A stretch of 64,000 bases of DNA from Zymoseptoria tritici IPO323 (taxonomy: Eukaryota > Ascomycota > Dothideomycetes > Mycosphaerellales > Mycosphaerellaceae), in NCBI RefSeq assembly GCF_000219625.1, contig NC_018216.1, forward strand, positions 3,286,001 to 3,350,000, in the 5' to 3' direction. Shown piece by piece: positions 11,669 through 21,830 of the stretch; positions within the stretch are counted from its first letter, which is position 1; every line of letters starts with the position of its first letter. Position numbers and translations under genes: made by a program. The notes under the pieces were generated by a model that was given only the letters and a program-made list of their open reading frames with translations, was not told the DNA's origin and ran no database searches.

Positions 11669-12130
11669 ATGACTACGATCTTGTCGACTTTGCAAGCAAA
11701 CTGGGCCAAGATGGGCACCGAGAGAACAGCAACGAACCACAATCTTACACCTCCTCATACAACCGATACACCCAGAGCCGGACACCAGTCGATGAACCGT
11801 TCGCATTGCACAGAAACCATGACACCATCCACAGCAAAGTCAGAGGAGAGCCGCAGCAAAAAAGACAGCGTCGCAGAGGAGAGCCGCATCAAGAAGGACA
11901 GCGTCGCAGAGAACATTCGCTCCACTGAGAGCGTGAAAGCATCTCTTCCCGTGTCCATGGCCGGCTGGTGGTAAGGATTAAGCTCTTGTCTTTGAATCCC
12001 GCTGATGTACAGACGAATGCATAGGAAATGCTCAGGCTGCCATGAAACAAACAATCCGATCTTGACGCCGGAGAGATGTGCCGTTTGCGGGCACTTCAGG
12101 TGTCGGGAGTGTCTGCAGTATAGGTATTGA
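11669..12130 (+). CDS. Small zinc-ribbon protein, tandem copy C
   Basis: Exons 11669-11970 and 12025-12130, with a 54-bp intron; 135 residues. Another in-frame Met lies 14 codons downstream, so the start is uncertain. The N-terminal part is polar and carries two back-to-back 11-residue blocks (EESRxKKDSVA). The C-terminus is WWKCSGCHETNNP, then RCAVCGHFRCREC and QYRY, with the same C-x2-C-x3-N-x8-C-x2-C-G-H layout plus two extra Cys in CREC. The intron splits the same Trp codon. CTK3 begins 248 bp downstream on the same strand. This is the most diverged of the three copies. Function unknown. Confidence 0.75.
11843..11908 (+). repeat. Two 33-bp in-frame repeats in zinc-ribbon copy C
   Basis: Bases 11843-11875 and 11876-11908 encode EESRSKKDSVA and EESRIKKDSVA. 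The codons are nearly the same, suggesting recent tandem duplication in the disordered region. Confidence 0.85.
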
Positions 12131-12377
12131 GACATGGTGGTGTGACATGTTGAGATACAGGCCAGGAGGATGGTGGATACGAAAAGTCGGAAGTCATTGT
12201 ATATTACAGAGAGAAAGCGGCCATGAAGTCGAAGGGAGAAGGACAGGAGCATCGGCGCTGTCGGACTTAAGAATTTCCGCCCCCACGCCAGCGACATACC
12301 TTCAAGTCAAACCAAAGGTGAACAAACACTCTTCCTCCAGCATCTTCCTGACCAGACTAATTCATCCCTCCTCAACC

Positions 12378-13163
12378 ATGGCCGACCCCTTCGAAGTGCG
12401 CATGCGCTTCACCTCCCAACTCCAACACCTCAACGCCTCCACCTCCTCCGCCCACAAAGCCGCCAACTACGCCCTCCGACACTCCGAATTCAGCGACGAC
12501 CTCCACTCCTGCATCCTCGAACAGCTCGAGCGCAACAACATGAACAATCGCGCCAACATCATGTACTTCCTCCCAGCACTATGCGACACGGCAAAAGCGC
12601 AAGGCGAGATCGGATACATTCGCATGATGGAGAGGGATATTCTGAGGATCATCGACCTCGTGGCGCCGGATGATGGGTCTGGAGCGGCGAATGTGAAGGT
12701 CGTGAGGAAAGTGTTGGGTATATTGAGGGAGAGGACATTCCTACAGCCGCAGACGGTGGTGGAGTTGGAGGAGTGTATTGTGGGGAGGGACAGTGGTGCA
12801 GTGGAGGCTTCACCGCGGAGGGATAAAGTGGCAGATGCGACGGCGGATACAGCGGTGAGGAACACGCCGCAGTCGATGGCCAGGGAGGCGGGTGGGATGG
12901 GATCGGGCATGTTCAATCCGGGCATCAGGTTGGATAAGAGGCAGATTGAGCAGAGGATTGAGGAGGACCGAGAGAGGCATAAACGGGCGAGGGAGGGGAT
13001 TTGGGCGATTGCGCAGCAGCAGCATTCGATGGGTGGGTTGGCGGTGGACGCGGAGTTTGAGAAGTTGTGGGAGGATGGGAGTGTGGTGGACGATGATGAT
13101 TATCAGATGGCGAGGGAGGAGGCGGAGGAGAGGAGGAAGCATTTGGAGTTTGATGATTATTGA
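12378..13163 (+). CDS. CTK3: CTD kinase subunit gamma (CTK3)
   Basis: Single exon, 261 residues, start ATG at 12378. The frame is open further upstream, but that part overlaps zinc-ribbon copy C and is not protein-like. The N-terminal 130 residues form the helical CID-like domain of Ctk3 (MADPFEVRMRF, then LEQLERNNMNNRANIMYFL and VVRKVLGILRERTFL). The C-terminal third is charged and helical (RIEEDRERHKRAREGIWAIA), as in fungal Ctk3. In yeast, Ctk3 with Ctk1 and Ctk2 forms the CTDK-I complex, which phosphorylates Ser2 of the RNA polymerase II CTD in the nucleus. Length is close to the yeast protein of about 300 residues. Confidence 0.9.
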   Translation: MADPFEVRMRFTSQLQHLNASTSSAHKAANYALRHSEFSDDLHSCILEQLERNNMNNRANIMYFLPALCDTAKAQGEIGYIRMMERDILRIIDLVAPDDGSGAANVKVVRKVLGILRERTFLQPQTVVELEECIVGRDSGAVEASPRRDKVADATADTAVRNTPQSMAREAGGMGSGMFNPGIRLDKRQIEQRIEEDRERHKRAREGIWAIAQQQHSMGGLAVDAEFEKLWEDGSVVDDDDYQMAREEAEERRKHLEFDDY

Positions 13164-13746
13164 ATGCGGAGTGCGGAGGAAGGATACCATTGTTATTTTA
13201 GCAAGGCGTTGGAGGCGTTTCGGTTGCGTCTGCTGAGTTTGTGCTCGCGGGTATTGGAAGACCTGGAGCCGCGCAGCTGATTGTGCTCGGTCATGCTTGA
13301 GTGATATTGCAGAGTGGTAGACAGTCACTCATCCAGAGGTTTCACAGGACATCAGCATACCTCCCCGTGTCTCCAACAGCAGAATCGCAGAATCATGAAC
13401 ATCGTCGAGACTCAGACATTATTAGACTGGTAAGGATTGTTAGAGAGACAAGCGAGTGCGACGAACCAAGAAGAAAAGACCATCTGTCAAAAAGAGGTAA
13501 TTGAACATATATACACAAGACGCCGTACAAAGCGCCCGCCGAATGTTCCCAACCCAATGCCAACCAGTGGCCTCAATGACCTGCAAAACCACCCCATCAC
13601 CTGTCGCCAGGCCTTTTGGCGAAGCAGCTCCTCGATTTAAAATTCGTCCAATTCATCCCCGTCATTATTCTAATCCCCTCATTAACATTTGTCCATGTTT
13701 GTCGCGTCTGCATCGTCAACCCCTTTTACTCTCTCATTCAAGACCC
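13164..13746. other. Convergent spacer CTK3/aquaporin
   Basis: 583 bp of 3' flanks with only short shadow ORFs. It is pyrimidine-rich near 13690-13750. No gene seen. Confidence 0.55.
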
Positions 13747-15503
13747 TCAAACTTCCTCCTTCTTCGGCGTCATGTCGGCCAAGTCGGCCTCGACCGCTTC
13801 TTGCTCGGCGGCGGCTTCGTGTTTGCTCGATGCTTCTTGTCCGGGGTTGGCCATCTCGTACTCTAGCATCTTGATGACGCGGTAGAATCCCCACGCCAAG
13901 ACGGCACCACACCCTGGTCCGAGCCCTGTGCATTTTGGTCAGTACTCGTACGTTTGAGAGATGGGCGGGAAGGAGGGTCAACTTACAGTAAATCCAATGC
14001 TCTGCGTCCCATACTCCGGAGACGACGCAAGGTCCGAACGAGCGTGCTGGATTGAGAGAACCACCAGTGTAGTACACGCCGACCATCTCGGCGATGAACA
14101 GCGCCATGCCAATACCGATGGGAGCCATGAATGTGGCCTTGTGCTTTTCGTTGGCCAACATGTAGATGGCAAAGATGAGCTCGGCGGTGAGCATTGCTTC
14201 GATCTGTTGGACAGATGGTCAGTGTCGTGACTTTTAATGAGAAATGAGTGTAGTGAGACATACAAAGACACCTCGTGTGACGGATGTTCCTTTGGACAGC
14301 GTGGTTCGCACGTTGAACGTCGTCGGGAAGAGGACCGAGACCACGTACGAGGCGAAGATGGCGCCAAGAAGTTGTGATGCCACAAGGAGGAGACCACGAA
14401 CAATGGTAACGGCCTTGACCATCACCATGGCGAGCGTCACGGCTGGGTTGAACCTAAGATATTGTCAGCGAAGGCCTCGATAGCTGCAAGATTTGTCTCT
14501 GTCGACTCACATTCCACCTGAAATGCGGAAGAAGATCCACACGTTGGTCATCAGACTGAAACCGAAGGAGAGGGCAATGTAGAGCAGCACGATGGGACTG
14601 AATCCTGTATCTGCGTTGGTCGTTGTCTGCGCGTCATTGCTTTCCGCGCCGATGTTGGCGACTTGTGTTCCGGCAAAGGCGAAGAACAGAAACATGGTCG
14701 TGCCCATGAATTCACCGATTGCGGCGACGAAGTCTGGTGGTGGTGTCAGCTGAAGTTGTCTCTGAGAATAGCAAGGTATAGTACTCACGGCCCTTGATAG
14801 ATCCGTTCATCCAGGTGGTGAATGGAAGTCGCATCACGACCTCTGGCGGTGGTGTCGAGCGATCGGAGCGCATGCTTGGCTTCTTGCGAGGTCTGCGAAG
14901 ACGCTGATCATCGCTATCGTCATCGTCGTACGAATGGTATCGATTGCTGCGAGGAGGTCGTGGTGGACCTCGACCGCCTCCCCCGTGCCACTCATCTGAC
15001 TCTCTCACCGAAGTCATGCGGCGGTTGTATGGTCGGTTGTAGTAGGGTGGTTCTTCACCCCAGTAGGATCGTGCCGTAGAAGGTGCTCGCATCGGGACGC
15101 CATAGTCGTAAGGCGGTCGTGGCCATTGCTTGGCGTCTGGGTCGTCGTGTCCGAAGCCGCCGAATTCGCTAGGTGTTGAGGGTCCTGGGTAGCGCATCAT
15201 TTGCTGGCGAGAAGGATTGCGTTGCGGCGGTGGTGCATTAGAAGCGACATCATCTCCAAGATCGAAGTCGACTTGTGGTCCAAAGTGTGAGCCCTCCATC
15301 ATTGATGCTGCGTTGCTTTGCTTTCGTTCTCGATTGTATGTGTTGGATCTCGACCGGTTCATCGACACCGGCGTTGCGGTCTCGAAGGTGGAAGACTTCT
15401 CAAGGCCAGGACCGTCGTCGAACGACGTGTTCTCTCCTTCGGGGAGGGGAGGAGGTGCTCGGTCTGGCACGTAGGTTGAAGTGGGTAGGTGCGGTTGGGA
15501 CAT
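13747..15503 (-). CDS. Aquaporin (MIP family) with long N-terminal extension
   Basis: Five exons in transcription order: 15503-14789, 14733-14511, 14453-14264, 14203-13987, 13925-13747; introns 55-61 bp; 507 residues. Residues 1-235 are Pro/Arg/Ser/Asp-rich and presumably a cytoplasmic disordered tail (PPPLPEG, YNRPYNRR, YHSYDDDDSDD). The channel core has FVAAIGEFMGTTMFLFFAF as the first helix, NPA box 1 in SGGMFNPAVTLA and NPA box 2 in GGSLNPARSFGP. These two half-helices and the Arg after NPA 2 form the aquaporin filter. An exon junction falls in the Met codon just before NPA 1. The C-terminal tail is Glu/Ala-rich. It conducts water and perhaps small solutes across the plasma or a vacuolar membrane. 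An upstream in-frame ATG at 15596 is possible but less likely. Confidence 0.88.
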
Positions 15504-16795
15504 GGTGGTTGAGGTCGGAGGCTGGGAGGAGGATGTATGTACGGCAGGAAAAATATTGGGCGGGAGCGCTCCTGAAGAGCGAGTCGAGCGATGCATTTTT
15601 GAAACAACAGAAACTCAACTATGACCAAACGAAAGCAGTGACAGGTGATTTGACGGGTAATATGTAAATGGAACTGGATGGCTGGTCAAATGGAAGGAGG
15701 CTCATGAGATTTCACTCGTTGCAGACTGGGTCCATGAACGCATACCTGCCACATTGAGACGCCGCGAGAGGGACCAGGGAGGTTCGGGAGGACATCGCTC
15801 TGCCACACTTATTCATGGAGTTATGAAGCGCCCTGCACACCGGTCCTCGATCATGGGGCAAAGGTCGGGATCGGTAGGGAAGGCATGTATAACAGACGCC
15901 TATCTTGACATGAGGGCGTCGCAGAACCGGGGTGTACCAGGTGGTGGCTGACAATTTTAGCAAGGCTGTCCCATTTTGACGGGGATATGGGCTGTAGATA
16001 GCAGGTCCGAAATTCATCTGTGCTTGACACGCGACAAGCGCAGTGACGCTACACGGGCCTCAGAATACCTGCGACGAACCCGCCGGCAAGACGCTGGTCG
16101 TTGGACGAGGACTTTTGACAGGTCTGCGGTGGCTGGCATTGATGGAGGAGTTCCAAGTCTCCGGAAATGGCGGACGCCTCCAGGTGGGTGGGCGCATGCA
16201 CGGTATACCCAATGTAGCGGTGTGAACTTGTACTTGGCATTGCGTTGCCTGTCCGGCTACTCGGCGGATGCGAGCTCTTGTTCATGCTTGCACAACGTCT
16301 CCAGTGCAGGCGTTTGCGATGTTCGTGCCTGTCACAAAGGGTCAGGCCGATTCGGCATCGTGCGCCATGACTTTGGTTGAAACACGGCAATTCATGACGG
16401 TGACGTCGACTTCTCAGGGCGACACGAGGTCCACGACAGATGCAGAGATGGAGGACGTGCGTGGTTGGGATCTTCGTTGCGCATTTCTCGGAGGTGGATC
16501 ATCAATGAGTTTGAATGTCGTGGAGACGAGGTAACACGACGAGGAAGCCATGCTCGCTTAACTACACATAACCCTAGCGCCATCCGCCATACCATTATTT
16601 CCCTTTTCTGTCCACCCTTTGCTGATGTCATCTTCCCTGCGACGACGGGACGACATCATTCCTCCTCAGACCTGCATTCCCTCCTACAAGCACTTCCCCT
16701 GTGAGCCGATTCACCACTCGACGAAATGACGGCGGCGGAGCATTGATGCACCACGGAGCGTTTGGCCGGCGGCGAACATACAGCAATCGCAAACC
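15504..16795. other. Divergent promoter region, aquaporin/aldo-keto reductase
   Basis: About 1.3 kb separates two divergent starts. Only short ORFs are present, without a family signature. No confident gene. Confidence 0.5.
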
Positions 16796-17686
16796 ATGAC
16801 CTCCGTCAAGACACTGAAGACCCTCCCGTCCCTCCTATATGGGACGGCATGGAAGAAGATCGAGACACGCGACCTCGTCAAACAAGCTCTCCTCGCCGGC
16901 TTCCGCGGTGTGGACACAGCCGCGCAGCCAAAGCACTATCGAGAAGACCTGGTCGGTGACGGCATCCGCGATGCCCTCGAGCTTCACCCCGGCAAATTGA
17001 CTCGCGAGGATCTGTACATACAAACAAAGTTCACCCCCATCCACGGTCAGGACCCTTCGGACCTGCCCTACGACCGTTCCCTCTCCATTGCAGAGCAAGT
17101 CCACGCCTCCGTCAAATCTTCGCTCCGAAACCTGAAACACTCCAAAGATCCGGTCCAGCCCCCTTACATTGACTGTCTGGTGCTGCATTCGCCTTTCCCG
17201 TCCTCTGTCGAGACCCAACATGCGTGGACTGCGATGGAGACGCACGTTCCAGTCTCGGTGCGGACCATCGGCGTGTCAAATGTCTACTCATTGTCTGTGC
17301 TGCGGCAATTGTATGATTTTGCGACGATCAAACCGAAGGTGTTGCAGAATCGCTTCTACAGAGATTCCGGCTATGACGCAGATATCAGGGTCTTTTGTCG
17401 TGAAAAGGCCATCACGTATCAAAGCTTCTGGACCCTGACTGCCAATCCTCATTTGCTGAAGTCGGATGTTGTGGGCAGTGTTGCGGAGGCAGTGGGAGTG
17501 AGCCGGCCGGTCGCACTGTACGCACTGGTGCTTGGACTGGGCAATACGAGCGTGCTGAACGGGACGACCAATATGAAGCGGATGCATGAGGATCTGGACG
17601 GCGTACAAGCCATTCGGAAGTGGAAGGACACCTATTCCGAAGCCTGGAATAAGGCAGTCCGCGCGTTCGAGGGATTGCTTGCATGA
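16796..17686 (+). CDS. Aldo-keto reductase
   Basis: Single exon, 296 residues, start ATG at 16796. The catalytic tetrad is visible: Asp40 (GVDTAAQPKHY), Tyr48, Lys78 (IQTKFTP) and His131 (LVLHSPF). IGVSN lies at the usual barrel position and the chain ends with the helical tail of the superfamily. These enzymes reduce aldehydes or ketones with NADPH in the cytosol; the substrate cannot be inferred. Length is slightly under the usual 310-330. The ending LGLGNTSVLNGTTNMKRMHEDL corresponds to the cofactor phosphate-binding region (usually S.IPG..N..R). A start further upstream is not supported. Confidence 0.88.
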   Translation: MTSVKTLKTLPSLLYGTAWKKIETRDLVKQALLAGFRGVDTAAQPKHYREDLVGDGIRDALELHPGKLTREDLYIQTKFTPIHGQDPSDLPYDRSLSIAEQVHASVKSSLRNLKHSKDPVQPPYIDCLVLHSPFPSSVETQHAWTAMETHVPVSVRTIGVSNVYSLSVLRQLYDFATIKPKVLQNRFYRDSGYDADIRVFCREKAITYQSFWTLTANPHLLKSDVVGSVAEAVGVSRPVALYALVLGLGNTSVLNGTTNMKRMHEDLDGVQAIRKWKDTYSEAWNKAVRAFEGLLA

Positions 17687-20038
17687 GCGAACGATTTCCG
17701 ACCGATGAGCTCTGACACCGCAATGTGTTGTCCTCCGTTCTCCCAACCAGCTCGATCAACCCCGCAGCTGTCACAATATGGGGACTGCAATTACCCAGCC
17801 TGGTGGGGAACGCATGGCAAGAATAGCGGCCAGTGCGCTTTGACTTTGATGTGGCAGGCGATCAACGAAGATGACAGAGGCTTGTTCCGACACTCCATCT
17901 CCGCTGCTGTGTGCGGAGGGCTACGCATGCCGAATGGCTTTTTGGTCGGACCAGCTCTGATGGCTTCCTGGCTCGGCATGCTCCTGACAGCTGCGGCACT
18001 GTCGCCCGACGAGAGCATCTGATCACTGATCCAACATACCGAAGTAGCTGTCATCCACGAGCAGCTATGTGTGCCATGAGGTGGTCGACGAGTGCAATGC
18101 GGAGGTTGGCCAGGACCGCACTACGCGGAGGCCAAGGCCTGCTAGCTTGTCCGCCAACTTTCGCATGGCAATGCCTGCCGACGTTCGGAAAGGGATGGCT
18201 GAATTTGAGATGGCTGAACGACGACATCCGTCTGCTGCCGATGTGCGCCCGCACGTGCGAGCAAAGCTGAACGCCATGCCAGCTGTCAATCGCTCAGCCA
18301 TCTTCCTGCGTAGCTCTTCCATATCGGTTCGATGAGGTGACCTTGCTCGTGGCTCGGAGTCCTCTGACTACAGCGGATCTGCTTATCAGCGATGCTCGCA
18401 CTTCCACTCGGTCATCGCTGTACGGCGCTTTCAAGAGGTGCTTCGTGGACGACATCGCATGCCTCGATTGTGTTCTTGCGCCAATATCCGCCAGCCTGAA
18501 CATATCGCATTCGTCTTGCTGCTCCAGATGTCAACGACAAATGATGCATTGCGAGGACGACGGACAGTCTCGAAACCTTCGCACGCAAGACCTACATTCA
18601 CCATGCCTTTATGATACGAGATAAACAGCAGCGCTACTACCGAGAACTGCCTCATCAGAATAAGATTAATTCACTCCATCAGTGCCTCTCTTCACGTTCG
18701 TCTCTCTACAGCTCTACGTCCGCGAGCTGCAGCCTCAGGCACAACAAGCATGACTCAGCTGATAGTTTGATTGTGGGACCTGCCGAGAGCCGCTAGTGAG
18801 TATAAGTATTTTCTTTCTCCGTCGCTCGTTCCATTTCTTTTCCCTTTTTTTCCTTAGCTCTCTTTGCCTTTTGGCTTAGATCAAGTGTAGTATCTGGTAT
18901 GTTTTCACTGAAACGGGACATTCAGACGCATTTGCTGACCTTCAACCTTCTAGTTCTTTTCAGTTTAATCTCTGAAACGTCACTACGGTGACATTCTATG
19001 ATTATACTTATTTTTGGACCTCCGTCGGTGGCCGCTGGGCTTGCTCATGTCACTGACGACCGTGTCGCCAGTATTGCACTGCCTCTGGCTGACGCGAACT
19101 ACTTTTTTTCATCTGTCTCTTTGCCATCCGGCAAGGCGCAGGAGAAGAATTTCTCTTGCTTGTGTGTGCGTCGTGCGGCGAATTTTCACAGAGTTGTGAC
19201 TAGCTAAGGTACGGTGAGATATCGTCTTCCTGTCCGCCGCAACTGCTCACCTCCGCTGACCGAGAACAGATGGTATCAGCATGACCGCCCATGGCGAATA
19301 ATCACAGCCGCGCTCATAGCATGCAGCATCGACAATGTCGATCCACACAAGAAGCCATCGAGGCTGCGCCTGACACCTCAACTACTCCGCACGCAATCCT
19401 CTCCTCTATTACCTCTCGACCGACGTGGCACGAACCACCACCGCTTCGACGTCAAAGCTACTCTTCAAGATCAAGATAAGAAGTGAAGGGACATGAGAGA
19501 ACATTCGAGACAGGCAGAGTCATGAGGCAGACAGAAATGAGGACGATGAGCATTGGCACACAACCCGTTGGAGGTGATCAAAGCGGAATGCGCAGATGGC
19601 AGTCTGCAAATGCGGCCGGGAGAAGGCTCTGGATATTGTCACACTTTCTTGTAAGTAGGCAAACCGACGTCTCATCAAAACAATTTTCCATCGAAAGAGA
19701 GGCCCATTGCAAACGTCCGGAAGACAATGGCTTTCCTTCTTCAGCTGTGCGGTCTCGTTTGCGTCGTCGACTCACCAGACTACGTCTGCCACGTCTTCTG
19801 GCTTCCTGAACACAGACATCGTCTACGCCACGGACACCAGGAACGTTCTGCGCATACAGCAGCGGTCTGAAAGAATTCACCCACATGACGGTCACATGAA
19901 AGACTTGGCGCCAGTCACCATCTGCGAATCTTCCTATCTGCTTCACTTCCTCCGCCGCAGTACTCTCTTCCAAACATCCACCTTGATCCACCAAGCTCGC
20001 CTTCAGCACCACAGTACCTCTGTACCACCCTTACCACC
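17687..20038. other. Gene-poor stretch upstream of BTB gene 1
   Basis: About 2.35 kb of short overlapping ORFs with no domain and no consistent splice chain. T-rich and CT-rich tracts at about 18805-18880 could be promoter material or decayed DNA. Confidence 0.5.
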
Positions 20039-21526
20039 ATGAATCAGTTCCCCGCCTACTCCGACGGCGACGTCAAGGTCATCATCAGCTCTGGCCGACA
20101 CTATCAGCTCCACTCAAACTTTCTCCGCAACAGCAGTCCGGTGCTGCGCAACCTCCTTCGAGACGAGAACGCCGCCGACCTCTCCTCAAAGGCCATCAAA
20201 AAGAATGCCATGCGTTTCCAGCTCACCCTTACACCAAACAAGCGCCGCCGTGACAACGCCGACATCAAACACGTCTTCGCTCTCACCGAGCTCGACCGCA
20301 ACGGCCGCGCGATCGGAGGCAGCACAGCTTCCATCGTTGAGTCCGAGAATGGCCGCGCCATCGAACCCAACTTTCTCGCCTTCGACAGAATCCTACGTGC
20401 ATTCTACAACCAGGGCTTCGACTTCGGAGATGCGCAGGAAGACCACATGACAGATCTGCTGAACGCTGCTCTCGAAACCATCGCCGCCGCAGAGTACCTC
20501 AAATGCGTGAGTCTAGATGTCCTGTTCTACCGTGGCAAGCAGCTAACACTTCCTCCCAGGTCCACGTCATCTCCGGGCCAATCGAAGCGACTCTCCTCAG
20601 CACCGGCCAAAGCCTCCAACGCGCCCTCTCCCTCTACCCACCCGCATGGCTCATGTTCGCCGAGCGCATCAAGTCCCGCGCGATTTTCAAGCAAGCCCTT
20701 ATCCACGGCACCGGCCAATACAATATGCCCGTTGTGCAGAACGCTATCGCAGACGGAAGTCTCTCCGACTCCATCATCGCCGTGCTAGAAAAGAAAGCGC
20801 AGGCGGTCGTCAATGGTGTAGCTCAGGCGCAGCGCTGCATGGCGTCCTACTATCCGGCTGCGCTGATGCGTGAGAAGACAATCGGCAGGGTGGACCGTGA
20901 CAACATCGGCCGCGCGGACTACGGCAACGACATCCTCATGTGGATCGCACTATGCGTCTTTCGCCACTGGCTGTCCGATCAGCTGGCGGCGGACCACACG
21001 CATCATGCGCCGGACATGGGATACCAACTCATGTCGATCGTGAATCAAGGCGGGAATGCCTACCTCTCAAGACAGGTGCTGCAGCATCAATTCCACGCGA
21101 GGTTTCCGATGAGCCCGAAGGGCATGGCGTGTGTGGAGCACCGGCTGATGGAGATCAAGAACAATGTCGCGCAGTGGGCTGCTGTAAGTTTGCAATTGCT
21201 GAGTTGAGGTACGTTTGAACAATACTGACTTTGTGTATCAGCCTCTCATGGTCGACGACACCGAACTCGACACCACTCGTTACCCGGTCAAGCACTACAC
21301 ACACATCCGAGTCGACGTCGAAGACTACCCCTGGGCCGCAGCCGAGACCGCCGCTCAAGCGATCATTGCGGCAGGAGGTAAAGCGCCCGTTGACGATGAA
21401 CCGGAGCTAGACGAAGAGGAAGAGGTCTTTTTGGAGTCGAGCGATTCAGAGATGGGTGAGAATGCGGGTTCGGACGATGTTGACGGGGAGGACGATACCG
21501 GTGATGAGGATGCGATGGAGACTTGA
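20039..21526 (+). CDS. BTB/POZ-domain protein 1
   Basis: Exons 20039-20506, 20560-21183 and 21242-21526; introns of 53 and 58 bp, both phase 0; 458 residues. The N-terminus (SDGDVKVIISSGRHYQLHS, then SSPVLRNLL) is the start of a fungal BTB fold, with a charged insertion (KRRRDNADIKHVFALTELD) before the second half. The middle is an alpha-helical region typical of long fungal BTB proteins, and the last 60 residues are very acidic (DDEPELDEEEEVFLESS). BTB domains mediate dimerisation and often act as Cullin-3 adaptors, but no Kelch or MATH partner domain is visible, so the role is unknown. Confidence 0.82.
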
Positions 21527-21830
21527 GGCAGTGTGCCGTGAGAGAAGACATGGCGTTGCCGCTGTGTTGCCGCAAGATTGGGCAAAGGTAGGACTAAATG
21601 CGTGCGAGGGCAAGTGAGCATCTGGAGAAATGGACAGAGGGCTCAGAATGAGTGCATGCAATGGCGTCTTGAGAAATGGACGAATGGCTCAGTTTGAAGT
21701 GGGTTGCAGTATCTGTTTGCGCTTCCAGCAGATGGGTGCAGCCGTTCCAAAGGTTGTTCGTTACTGTCGATTTCACGAAAATGTACCACATTTGGTGCAC
21801 CTCAACTCCCACGCAAATCCTCAATATCCT
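21527..21830. other. Convergent spacer
   Basis: 304 bp with two imperfect copies of a GAGAAATGGAC(A/G)(A/G)A(G/T)GGCTCAG segment near 21624 and 21671. No gene. Confidence 0.5.

Noticed and set aside
12378..13163. CTK3 and the RTT103-like gene as a Pol II CTD gene cluster
   Set aside because: They are about 37 kb apart with many unrelated genes between them; coincidence is enough.
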